A model generated the notes under the pieces. It searched no databases and was not told the DNA's origin. It saw nothing but the letters and a program-made list of their open reading frames with translations. The position numbers and the translations under genes are program-made. Shown here piece after piece: positions 1 through 10,009 of a stretch of DNA of 64,000 bases; the first letter of the stretch is position 1, and each line of letters opens with the position of its first letter. The DNA comes from Penicillium oxalicum (taxonomy: Eukaryota > Ascomycota > Eurotiomycetes > Eurotiales > Aspergillaceae), in contig NC_064655.1 in assembly GCF_001723175.1 (NCBI RefSeq), positions 3,596,001 to 3,660,000 on the forward strand. The letters are read 5' to 3'.

Positions 1-991
1 AGGTCTTGATTGCAGCTTAACTTCGTGACCACAGAGCATAGAGTACCTCATATGTTGGCTGCATCTTGAGAATCGAGCCCGCACTCATACGTGATAGAAC
101 GAATGAACCTTTCATGTATGTAATCCCGGATCCAGGGTTCTGGTTGGTGCTGCGATTCGGTCAAAGATAACCCTTTGAACCCCCGAGGCGTTTCGCTCAA
201 ATGGGTCGCGGAGAGTGCGCGACCGGCATGCACCGCCTGCCGAAGTGACTCCCACGCAACGTGGAGTCAAACTCCAGTTTCAGTCGCGGTCACATGGCTG
301 TCCATCAATTCAACTGACTGTAACTGATACAGCCATGAGGTTTTCCTCTCGGACCAGTCGTAGATTTGATACTGCGAACTTGAAATGTTACGTGAAAGGC
401 ACTGGGACAAGGCTGAATATAGCTTTGATTGGTGCAGGCCTTTGATGGGCTCATGCTCCTGTGGTCTTGAGGCGACGAAGGCGTGTTTTGACCGTTGAGA
501 GCAACGTATGGTGGGCTCAACGGCGCTTTGTGTTTATGGCTCGCAAATCTAGCCCAAAAAGGTTTTTTACCCGCGATATTTACGTATCGCGGGTACATGA
601 GGTTCCGGATGAAGCCCGGTCTTCATTGAATGTGCTCACGGCATCACTTCAACTTTTACCTTTTCTTTTGCTCAGCAGGTGGAATTGTCTGGGTTCATAT
701 TCACCTCGAGAAAAGATAAGTCCCCTCGACTAGAGAGCTTTGATCTCTTGAAATAGGGCCATTGTATCCCAGGCGCCTGTCCAGCTGCATGTCACCCGGG
801 GTTTGTTTCTCGATGACCACGAATCTGACATAACATGGCAGGGTTCTGGTAGGCATCTGTCAGAACTATCATATCACGTGGAGACTGGGGTTGGTCTTTC
901 GTGACTCATCCTCATTTTGTGAAAATGTATATACCGGAACATCCTTTTCTATAGTGACCAACTTCATGATTACTGGAATCAGAATCACAAG
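1..991. other. Intergenic; upstream region of the HAD gene
   Basis: No convincing coding region is visible. The open frames here are under 100 codons and lack family motifs or splice continuity. The last 100 bases form the likely promoter of the following gene. Confidence 0.5.
928..933 (+). promoter_or_regulatory. TATA-box-like element of the HAD phosphatase gene
   Basis: TATATA lies 59 bases before the ATG at 992, a spacing that fits a core promoter with a short leader. This rests on position and sequence only. Confidence 0.35.
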
Positions 992-1693
992 ATGATTACC
1001 CTCGCCATCTTTGATTTCGATGGCACTTTATTCGATACCCATGAATCCATTTCCCACACCATTCAATTGACCTTCGAGGCATTGCTGCCGGCTCTTGCCC
1101 CTCCCTCACCAGCCGAAGTGCAACGCCTCATTGCAAGCGGCGCGGGTCTGTCCGATACATTTAGTGCCCTGCATCCATCGCCATCTGAATTCACTGCTTC
1201 GGTGGAAAACCAATGGATCGAAAAATATCGCGACCTATATGCCACTCACGGGCAACTTCTGATCAAAACATTCCCAGGTGCCAAGGATCTCCTGGAGGCA
1301 CTCAACGAGGCTGCGGTTCCCGTCGCCATCGTGAGCAACAAGGGTGTGACGGCAGTCAAGACGGCTCTTGAACGCAATGGCCTCGTGGGACTGGTTCCTG
1401 AGAACTTGATCGTCGGTGATAAAACACCGAGAGCCAAGCGCAAGCCAGACCCTGCAAGCTACGTCGATGTGCTGGTGCCACAATTGCGAACCCACCACGG
1501 ATGGAACGATATCGATCCAGCCCAGGTTCTGGTAGTGGGAGATACCGTGGCGGACATTGAGTTTGCCAGAAACATCGGTAGCAAAGTCTGTTGGTGTCGA
1601 TATGGGTACGGCGATCAGGGGATTTGCGAGGCAGCCAAGCCAGATTTCATGGTAGACTCTTTGACGGCTGTTTTTGACCTCATTCAAGCATGA
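992..1693 (+). CDS. HAD-superfamily hydrolase, phosphoglycolate phosphatase-like
   Basis: A single-exon protein of 233 residues that probably removes phosphate from a small metabolite in the cytosol. All four HAD motifs are present. Motif I is FDFDGT, with nucleophile D8 and acid/base D10. Motif II is VSNKG, with S115. Motif III is KRKPDP, with K151. Motif IV is GDTVADIE at 183-190. The helical cap inserted after motif I (about residues 16-85) is the Gph/PGP type. The ATG at 992 starts directly on the hydrophobic strand leading to motif I, as is usual for this family, and a TATA-like box sits 59 bases upstream. The exact substrate cannot be read from the sequence; 2-phosphoglycolate or a pyrophosphate are family possibilities. 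The gene stands alone, with 2.4 kb of apparently empty sequence after it. Confidence 0.9.
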   Translation: MITLAIFDFDGTLFDTHESISHTIQLTFEALLPALAPPSPAEVQRLIASGAGLSDTFSALHPSPSEFTASVENQWIEKYRDLYATHGQLLIKTFPGAKDLLEALNEAAVPVAIVSNKGVTAVKTALERNGLVGLVPENLIVGDKTPRAKRKPDPASYVDVLVPQLRTHHGWNDIDPAQVLVVGDTVADIEFARNIGSKVCWCRYGYGDQGICEAAKPDFMVDSLTAVFDLIQA

Positions 1694-4150
1694 TCTTTTT
1701 TTCCATAGTGATTTGGGCGGGGTGAATGCGTCAATATGTTGAAATGGCTGGTTTTTTGAATTGGGTTCAACATTCGTTGACCAGGGAAGGGAATGTAGAC
1801 GTCAACTCTAAGCCGTAAGAGCATCAAATAAATTTGATGGCAAGGAATAACAAGAATTACCAGCTGATGCCGGTCGCATTTTCAGATTGAATATTCGAGC
1901 CTTCCAGATGACTGATGACGAATCTTGACCCATGGATGATACTTACTACCCGGGGATCTACCACCTCAAGGCTGGACGCTTCGGACCAGAGCTCTTGCAG
2001 ATTAGTGTACAAAAATGGGAACAGGATTTTTGGACAGGAGCGAGCAAAAACGCCTTGAATCCAAGTCCTGAAAGTAGAAATATCTGCGGATGAGTCTCGG
2101 TATCTGTTTCTGCATGGAAATCTTAAGTATATCACCAAAAGCAACGCGTTAACGAGGGGGCTCAGATCAAGGCTTTTTTCGATGAGAACGACAGTAAGTG
2201 GTTTATGGGCATTGTTTATTCCTGATTCAGTTATTATTATTTCTGAAACTCGAAACTCGTGAATTACTCGACTGTTGGCTTGCCAAGATCCCATTTGTGA
2301 TTAAGTAGCCTAATGGCGTCCGTTCCAAGACAGTAAGCTTATTTCTGTCAAAGCGAGGTAATGAACACAGCCAAGGAAATGACATTCCTTGAACAGATCC
2401 CAAGGGAAGGTTTTTGAAATCGCGCAAGAAAACTCCAATGTCGTCAGAAAAAAATTGCTTTATTACAGCAATGGGGCCTGTTGCACTGGGCACGGAAGGC
2501 AAAATGTTATGCATCCAACATAAATCATAAAGCGAAAGGATCTCCAAACCAAATGAGTAAGTTAAGCAGAATCACCAAACACCCCTCATGTTTTGCCTCT
2601 AGCTCGGTCCATCGCGAGAATTATCCTTGGACGCTTCGAATTGCGCAGTTCCAGAGAGAGAGACCTCCTACACCTAAAAATAGTCGGGCCTACAATGATC
2701 TATACTGCGAAAAAGATTTTTCACTCCGATTGATAGTATTTTGATATTATATGCGCGCGTATTCGTAACATCGGGACTCTGTAATGTTCTTTTCCTTGGA
2801 TCATGTGAGAGATCATTTTGCATACCTGCGATCCACATGTCCCTATTGAAAATGCTTAAATTATTGCCTAAACTTCTCTAGAATTCTTCAAGTCGTCCTT
2901 GCTCTCCAGAAAGGAAGGTCAGGTTTGTCAAGCAGAAAAAGGTTGAGTACCCACCAGAGCGCTTGGTCTGCGGCGTTGATAATTTGTCACTCGGGACTTC
3001 TGTGCGATATCCAGGACTACCAGGGTCTGATCTGGCCGTAGTAAGTCCAGCTTCGGATGAGTCTCTCGTTCATAATCAGAAAGGAAGCAAGGTCTCGAAT
3101 GGAGCTGAGATCGGATATGTGAGGTATACACACAATCCTCTTTTAGGTACAGCCCGATGGATGGTGACCTAATGATGATCGAGGACGACTTCAGCCATAG
3201 GACAAACGTACTGGGGAAACTTGGATCTCTTCAAGACTGGCGTTGCCAACGTATAGAAAGTCGATCTCGTGCCTCCAGTCGTATCGAAGTTGTCTCTCAG
3301 TATTCTATATGGATTGTAATCACGAAAAATTTAACTCTAATCTCATTACCTACTTCACATATGAGCTCAAAGCATTCCTTGAAAGTGTTGGAAGAGCCGT
3401 AGGTTATGATAGAGAGCCGGTGGGAAGGGGGAAAGACGTGTTGAGATTACGACAGGGGAGATTTCTAGCGAAGCTGGAGTGGGCCACCAAATCATATGGT
3501 TATAAGCGGAGATCTCAAAGAAAAAACAAAGAAATCATGAGCGAGTGTGAAAGCGAATTGAAATACTTCGGTATGACTGAATCGAACTACATGGTGTCAG
3601 ACAAGCACAGCAGTAAATGTATCAGTAAAGATCTGGGAAGTTTTGACTATTATTTGTTCTAATGTACAGAATTAATCAGACGACTTGGCTCCGGTGTGTG
3701 TGTATTTCCACCTCGTTTTCTTCCGAGGGAAGATAGTTACAGCCACAGGAAAAGCTGAAGGCTCGAGTTTTCAGGTTTCACTCGATAACAGTATTTTTGC
3801 CGGCATCTCACACCGTATTACTGTATCTTACTGTGTACTGCCATGAGTCCCCACTCAAGTCGGGGGACCAGAGGAAGATTGTCGGGCGCCCCTATCGTGT
3901 CCGTTCACTGTGCTGCTCTAGTTTACATTTACCGATGCACTACCTATTTAATACATTTCACTCGTGCACTTTTTACTCTTCCATTTTAAACACTCTTCTG
4001 ATTGTTCGCAGTTGCCATCATCCCTTTCTTGTCTCATATTCACACCCAAAACTCAAAAATTTGCACCCCACCAAAACACAAATCTAAGACACTGCACGTT
4101 CTTCCCCCGAAGTGTGTCGTTCAATCTCTGATTAAATCCTTGCCGACACA
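1694..4150. other. Intergenic, 2.4 kb, no supported gene
   Basis: Two partly overlapping minus-strand open frames (1857-2294 and 2227-2547) have protein-like composition but no recognisable motif and no splice join that I could defend. Two plus-strand frames near 3157-3662 are also unremarkable. The last 180 bases (about 3940-4150) are CT/CA-rich, as in fungal promoters and leaders, and probably belong to the next gene. Confidence 0.4.
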
Positions 4151-5404
4151 ATGGCCACCCTCGAAAGGCTTCCCAGTGAGATCCTGTTCAGTATCAATGC
4201 ACATGCAGCGGACTGGATTGGTCTCGAAAGCCTTTTGCAGGTGTTACCTTCGATTGGCGAGCTTTTCGCCGGCGATGCCAACACTACTGCGGACCCTGAA
4301 GCCATCCGCCTGGTTGAATCGACCCTCAAAGAGAATCCTGTCATGAAATATGAGCTGCACTGCCAATTTCGCATGGCCCTCAATCTGCGCCAGCCTCATT
4401 TGACAGATGCTAGTGTCGCCGAGTTCATGACTCGGGACCATTCTTCGTCGCTCTTGGACACTTCCCCAGTATCCTCGTTGGTGTTGAAGGAGATGGTGAT
4501 CGTCGCCGCCAATATCCAACGCCTGGCCTGCGCTTGCTTGACCACCTTTCTGGACCGTGTCCGCAAGGTTCAACCGTTGCGTTGGGAGCGCCTTCGAGCG
4601 CGTGGTCTGGAAGGCCCCGAGCCATATCAGCCGGGTGATACTGGCCCGTTCACGTGGATTGAGGAGTATCGGGTTTACCGTGCGCTGTGGAATATGCAAC
4701 TGTACTCCGATTTATCGGTCGCCGCAGGACAACTGAACTGGCCACAGAGTGATATCGACCAATGGCAAACTGAAAGCACAAAATGGACTTCGCGCGGATC
4801 GCACATGAAAGGGGAACTACGCAGTATATCAGAATGCTTGAATTTTATGCTTGGGCTTGATCCTGTTCCTCTCAGGGTCAATCCGACTGATGTTTTTCAC
4901 GATCTCATCGATCAACCACCGAATGTACAACTACCGAATGTATCTCAACTACGATGCAAATTTGATTGCTGGGGCCCTCCGTCTCTGTCAAAAGACCTTG
5001 AGAGTGAGGAATACTGTTTCTCCTTGGATCATTGGGGCAATGGTATTAGCGCGGCTAGCTCTATTCGCTCGACTGGTTGCTTCATGTTGTGTCAGCATAT
5101 GAGACTACGTAATCATCCTCGTCATCCAGATCTTGTGGTCCAAGATAATCGTCTATGGCGGGCACTAGGCATGCACATCTGGGATCAGTGGCGATTATAC
5201 CGTCTGGGAGTTTGGTATCCCCGATTCGTCCGTGGGAATCGCCACGGACCTGTCCCGGCACCTGATGGATCAGAGGTACCACAAGAATTGTATCCATTTC
5301 CCTTGGGAACGGAATATGATTCTGGATTCTCATTTTTTATTCAGGTGTTGCGACAGCTTGAAACTCAAGAGCATGAGCAGAGGCTAGCAGGGGTTGAGGT
5401 GTAA
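4151..5404 (+). CDS. Uncharacterised F-box-like fungal protein
   Basis: A single-exon protein of 417 residues that I do not recognise by name. Near the N-terminus, LERLPSEILFSI (about residues 4-15) matches the start of an F-box (LPxEIL), a pattern common in large lineage-specific fungal families. The remainder is a helical, Trp-rich region with no catalytic motif, no signal peptide and no membrane segment. The protein could therefore be a substrate adaptor for SCF ubiquitin ligases, but only the short N-terminal resemblance supports that. The ATG at 4151 follows a CA-rich leader and is the first of the frame. The C-terminus ends at GVEV followed by TAA at 5402-5404. The next gene is convergent, with its stop only about 130 bases away. 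Confidence 0.75.
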   Translation: MATLERLPSEILFSINAHAADWIGLESLLQVLPSIGELFAGDANTTADPEAIRLVESTLKENPVMKYELHCQFRMALNLRQPHLTDASVAEFMTRDHSSSLLDTSPVSSLVLKEMVIVAANIQRLACACLTTFLDRVRKVQPLRWERLRARGLEGPEPYQPGDTGPFTWIEEYRVYRALWNMQLYSDLSVAAGQLNWPQSDIDQWQTESTKWTSRGSHMKGELRSISECLNFMLGLDPVPLRVNPTDVFHDLIDQPPNVQLPNVSQLRCKFDCWGPPSLSKDLESEEYCFSLDHWGNGISAASSIRSTGCFMLCQHMRLRNHPRHPDLVVQDNRLWRALGMHIWDQWRLYRLGVWYPRFVRGNRHGPVPAPDGSEVPQELYPFPLGTEYDSGFSFFIQVLRQLETQEHEQRLAGVEV

Positions 5405-5531
5405 GAGTGAAAACCAGGCCTTGTTACAATCGAGATGAGTTGCAATCTATCCAAGTGAATCAATCATGAACATAAAACAAGCCATTTCAGACAACAAGAA
5501 CCCAACATGAAGATTGAAACCGCCTGATTCA

Positions 5532-6685
5532 TCAAGTGCTGAATTGAAACATCAAGTGAGACCATAACTCGGGGTTCCCATTGGCATCTGACCCTGAGGT
5601 CGTCCAAGCTGTAACAGAAACAGGCGTCTTCCTCCCTAGTTGACTTTTGTGATTGATGAGAACCCAAGCAACTCCCCCTCCATTTGGGTTCCCCAACAGG
5701 GCCAAGCCATTTATGTTGAGCGGCAATTTTTTCTGCGGATTCGTGGGGTCAGGTTCCCGTCCTGGTTTCTGGTTGATGTCGAAGACCTTTCCAGGCCATG
5801 AAGGACAAGATCCGCCGCACACAGCTCTCATGATACTCAAAGTGTCCGCATTAACGATGTGCCCTCGGATCACATACTTCAAACCTGCCGGAGAAGTGCC
5901 GATAGACCTGGCTGTTGCAGCGTAATCGAGCCAGACGACATCAGACCATTTTTCCAAGGGGCAGTGCCTCCCTTCCATAGCATACGGACTCCAATTGTTT
6001 TCTGCGATGATCAAGCCGGCTTTGGGACTCATATGGTTCGTGTAAAAGCCCGATGTCCTCTTCGAGTAAGCCATATTAGCGGATATTCTCTGCCACCTTT
6101 AGCTTGCACTGTTGCACACAATCTCCAAGACGGACATGGGAGAGTAACAGAAAGCTAAAGCGTACTCACCTCGTGGGTTACCCCGGCAGAGTCCTCCCAG
6201 CTCAGATCCTGAGACCGTATATTCGCTACAAAGTTGCCATCTCTTCCGCCATTTGACCTGATGATAGTAGGCAGCCCTGTAGCTACCAAGGCCTATCTCA
6301 AGTAATCCGCAGCAGAATCAATCTCATCACCAGGAGGTTTGCCGTAAGTGATGATTTCCCAGTAATTATCTAGTTCCTCTATGTTTGTCCACTCAGATGC
6401 AAGATCAACTTGGTCTTTGGCCTTGCATTTGCAAAATAAGCCATGACCCTTTCGCCACGCAGCGTCGAGTGTAAGTGCTCGTTTTGCCAAAGACCTCGAG
6501 AGCGGGACCGAAGAAGTCAGGTTGTGAGTTGGCCAAGACAAAGGCGCCGTAGACGAGATGAGATCCCGGGCATGATTGCGACTAGGGCTTCCGTCGGCAA
6601 TATGAAAGACACGGTGCACCAAGAGCAAGCACAGGAGTCCCATCATACCGAGAAAGCCCCGTCGAAGCAACTGATGCGAGGGCAT
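5532..6685 (-). CDS. Uncharacterised membrane-anchored or secreted protein (three exons proposed)
   Basis: Proposed exons, read on the minus strand: 6685-6331, 6276-6170 and 6089-5532. The 80-nt intron 6169-6090 (GTGAGT...GGCAG) joins VTHE to RISANMAYS cleanly. The other join is less sure. The frame through 6685-6170 carries an in-frame TAG at 6293-6295, and a 54-nt candidate intron 6330-6277 (GTGATG...CTACAG) would remove it without changing frame, giving KPPG-LPTIIRS. If that intron is not real, the gene is a nonsense pseudogene. The N-terminus has one strong hydrophobic stretch (about residues 10-24, FLGMMGLLCLLLV) after a basic start, so it is a signal anchor or signal peptide. The C-terminal part is Gly/Pro/Trp-rich. 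I do not recognise a family. An upstream in-frame ATG at 6811 exists, but 6685 gives the better N-terminus. Confidence 0.6.
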
Positions 6686-8746
6686 CTTGGAGAAATGGCT
6701 CAATTCAGGAGGCAGAAAGCAGAACGTGATCGAGTATGGGTAATGAAAGAATGAACACCCACAATAGCTTGAGGAAAGAAAGTATGTCAAATGAGTGAAT
6801 GTGCTCTGCACGGTAGCAAGGAGAATGAGCGACTGGCAATGATGAATGCAGAAAGTTCTATTCAGTGAGACCTTTCGTTTGTTTAAATAGTAGAGCTTTA
6901 CAGAAAGATAAGTAGCGAAAGGCTTGGGCCAAGATCAAAGATACTGAATCCTACACTTTTTTCTCGTCCATTTTTTGTGCACCCCCTCTTGCATGCGCTT
7001 TGTCCTCGATCCTTCTAGCCTTATTCAGTCGGGCCTCATCCCTTGGTTCTCATGCGAGATCATTTGAGGAGACCGGTGCGATTTGCAGGTAATGCAGCTT
7101 GGGAGCGTTGGGGGCGTATCCACCGACAGTCTTGAGCTCGTCTGGTGTTATTCTCTATAGTGTAGCGTGTATGATAGGCTAATTCATGAAACTAGACCAG
7201 CATGCTGCGCAGAACTTCTCGACTTTGATCTAGCCGTGAAACAGAGATTTCGACATTCTGAGTTCATTCATCCAGAATTCGGTATCAGACCGGGAGCCGA
7301 GGCATTTCTAAGCCATTCGGAGGTGCTCATTCCTGGATAGCCTCCGGCTATGCAGCAGTCACTAGTCACTGCACCGGAGCGGGTGCTTGAGTGGGCAAAT
7401 GCGCAATTTCTCAATTGATGCTAATTTATGGATAGCAAGAAAGGAGGGCACAAGTTTCCACACCTGTCGACCGTACAGCTGAGTGCGATCCAGCGGATGA
7501 GCCGAACGGGGGGACGCGGAAATTGTTGTCCGGCCCGCATGCCTTCGAACATGTGGATACCTGAATCGGATCCCTGTAACCGCCCAACCGCCCCGTACAT
7601 TATTACACCGACGAACTTCAGTCCCTCCGTTTATGAAATACAATAACAGCAATGTAATTCTTTACAATACAGTATGTATGATCAGCGATCTGCAAACTGT
7701 GAGCGAGATTTTCAGCTTCTTGGCGCAGGGACAAGCATCCACCTAAGCTTTCCGTGCCAAGTGACAGCTTGCACAAAAAAAAGTTGAGAGGCCGAAGGGT
7801 GAACGTTTTTTCTTTTTTGACCTGGCAGATCTATATAGAAGTTGCCACCATATTCAAAGGTCGAACCACTTGGCTTTGAATAGTACAGGTGTATGAATGA
7901 ACAAAGCATTCATGATCAGAAAACAATCGATACATGTCTCAGGAAACATGCGGCCGTGCGTGCCAGCCGCGCGAAGAATTGGGGGCCGACCGAAAAATCT
8001 ATGTAACCCTACAAACTACTAAATTATCGGCGGGTTTCAAATCGTGCCACTACTGCACGTTCTAAAGTAGCTTTGTGGTGCTCGCTTCCCAGCTAGCGTG
8101 CTGCTATCCTCGAGACTAACAGCTCGCTTCCAGTTTTTGCTGCGCACTCAAACTCGCCCCTATTTGACTCATCCGAATCGATTTATGGATCTCGGAAGAA
8201 ATGTCCCCGCACCGACGCACTAAATATCGAGTTTTGGATGATCGGTAGAGACTCGTGGCGCTAGCACAAAGAGATCTAGCTTCTTTAGTCCCCCGACTCG
8301 TACAGCGGATGCTTGTCCGTACATTCGTATCTTGGATCCACAGCCTCGCTCCATCTCCAGCCTGTATACTAAGAGTAGAAATTGGTCATCACAACTTCAC
8401 CGGGAAGACGGCCAAGCGGACAATTCTCATCGAGAGAGTTGGTTTTCCAAGTCCAGTAAGGTGGTGAGAAGGAGGCAGGACTTTGCACCCTTGCCCATGG
8501 AAATCCCCCAGGAGAGTCCTCTTGGGCCCTGGGATTGAGGCTATATCAGGCTCGTCTTCGCCACTATAAGAATCGCATAGCAATCGCACCCTCTTTTTCC
8601 TTTTCCCTTCATATTTCTTACATGTTCTTCCCTCTTTTTCCTGCTTGAATTGTCACTCATTTCCTCCCGGGGCAGACTTTGATCTGAATTCCTCGGCTGT
8701 GGGCACAACCACAGGCCAATCCACTTGGATTTTGGTACCTTTCATT
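6686..8746. other. Intergenic, 2.1 kb
   Basis: This lies between two divergent genes and holds no supported coding region. The stretch 8590-8746 is rich in TTC/CTT pyrimidine blocks, as in strong fungal promoters and leaders, and precedes the mutanase start. Confidence 0.4.
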
Positions 8747-10009
8747 ATGCATTTCTTACCCATCTTTCTTTCACTATTATGGGCTTGCCAAGTGCATGGC
8801 AAGGCCGTCTTTGCCCATTTCATGGTATCCAACAGTGAGAATTACACGCAAAGCGATTGGGCCAATGATTTCACCCTCGCTCTTGATGCTCACATTGATG
8901 CTTTCGCCATGAACATGGCCTCTGGGGACCCTGTCAACAGTGCAGCCCTCCCTGACGCCTTCACTGTTGCCGACGCCTTGGGCTTCCGTCTCTTTTTTTC
9001 TTTTGATTACGCTGGCAATGGTCCTTGGCCTGAAGATCAAGTCTTGGACCTACTCCAAACCTACGGAAGCAACCCTGCTTACTACCGGCACAACGGTCAA
9101 CCTTTTGTCTCAACCTTTGAAGGGCCAAATAATGCTGATGATTGGTTGTCCATCAGAGCAAAAACCAATTGTTTTCTGGTACCAGACTGGTCTTCTCTCG
9201 GGGCCAAAGCGGCCATGGCCAAAGACGTGGCCGATGAGCTCATGAGTTGGGCGGCCTGGCCCTGGGGTGGCCAGGAAATGAACACCTACGTCGACGCATC
9301 TTACCGCGACTATCTGCATGTAAAGCCGTACATGATGCCTGTCTCCCCTTGGTTCTATACCAACTTGCCTGGATACAACAAAAATTGGATGTGGCGCGGT
9401 GACAACGTTTGGTATGACCGATGGCAAGAGGTCTGGTATCTGCAGCCCGAGTTTGTGGAAATTCTCACCTGGAATGACTACGGCGAGTCTCATTACATTG
9501 GCCCACTGTACGACAAGGCCATGGCTCCGATGCACATTGGCAAGGCACCATTCGACTACGTCAAAGATATGCCTCATGACGGATGGCGTCTGTTTCTGCC
9601 CTATGTTATTGACATGTACAAGTCCAACATCACGACCGTCACCGAGGAAGGGCTGGTGACTTGGTTCCGCCCTCAGCCCATAGGTGCTTGTAACGATGGC
9701 AAAACGACGATCAACACCGCGAGCCAGCTACAAGTTGAGTTTGCACCAGGCAGCATGTTGACTGACGAGATCTTCTTCTCTGCTTTACTCGCTTCCAACG
9801 CAGACATCTCCGTGTCCGTGGGCGGCACGTCCGTAGGCAGTGCCTCGTGGACTCACAAGCCTAGTGGAGGAGTGGGAATCTACCACGGCAGCGTGGCTTA
9901 TACTGGCAGCGGCGCTGTTGTTGTGACTATCAGTCGGAATGGAGCCACACTTGCCCAAGTCTCTGGGGGTTCCATCACCTCAGCCTGCGATGGTGGCTTT
10001 CAAAATTGA
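8747..10009 (+). CDS. GH71 alpha-1,3-glucanase (mutanase), catalytic domain, truncated by TGA
   Basis: A secreted enzyme that hydrolyses alpha-1,3-glucan (mutan/pseudonigeran) of fungal walls. The start is the ATG at 8747, because it opens a classic signal peptide (MHFLPIFLSLLWACQVHG). KAVFAHFMVSN then begins the mature GH71 domain, and WNDYGESHYIG is the conserved motif late in the barrel. The open frame ends at TGA 10007-10009 after 420 codons, just past a beta-rich region that normally closes the catalytic part. The codons after this TGA continue in the same frame (NAWVGSATSS...) into CBM24-like repeats, so the stop is a truncation of a longer mutanase (see 10010-12209). As read, it would be a catalytic-only enzyme, possibly still active but without its glucan-binding modules. 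It stands alone in the window. Confidence 0.9.
   Translation: MHFLPIFLSLLWACQVHGKAVFAHFMVSNSENYTQSDWANDFTLALDAHIDAFAMNMASGDPVNSAALPDAFTVADALGFRLFFSFDYAGNGPWPEDQVLDLLQTYGSNPAYYRHNGQPFVSTFEGPNNADDWLSIRAKTNCFLVPDWSSLGAKAAMAKDVADELMSWAAWPWGGQEMNTYVDASYRDYLHVKPYMMPVSPWFYTNLPGYNKNWMWRGDNVWYDRWQEVWYLQPEFVEILTWNDYGESHYIGPLYDKAMAPMHIGKAPFDYVKDMPHDGWRLFLPYVIDMYKSNITTVTEEGLVTWFRPQPIGACNDGKTTINTASQLQVEFAPGSMLTDEIFFSALLASNADISVSVGGTSVGSASWTHKPSGGVGIYHGSVAYTGSGAVVVTISRNGATLAQVSGGSITSACDGGFQN

Noticed and set aside
1857..2547. Two minus-strand frames (145 and 106 codons) with protein-like composition
   Set aside because: They overlap in different frames, have no recognisable motif and no convincing splice join. 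Frames of this size are expected by chance in 64 kb.
9110..9577. Open minus-strand frame of 155 codons
   Set aside because: It is antisense to the GH71 catalytic domain and mirrors its codon use; no motif.
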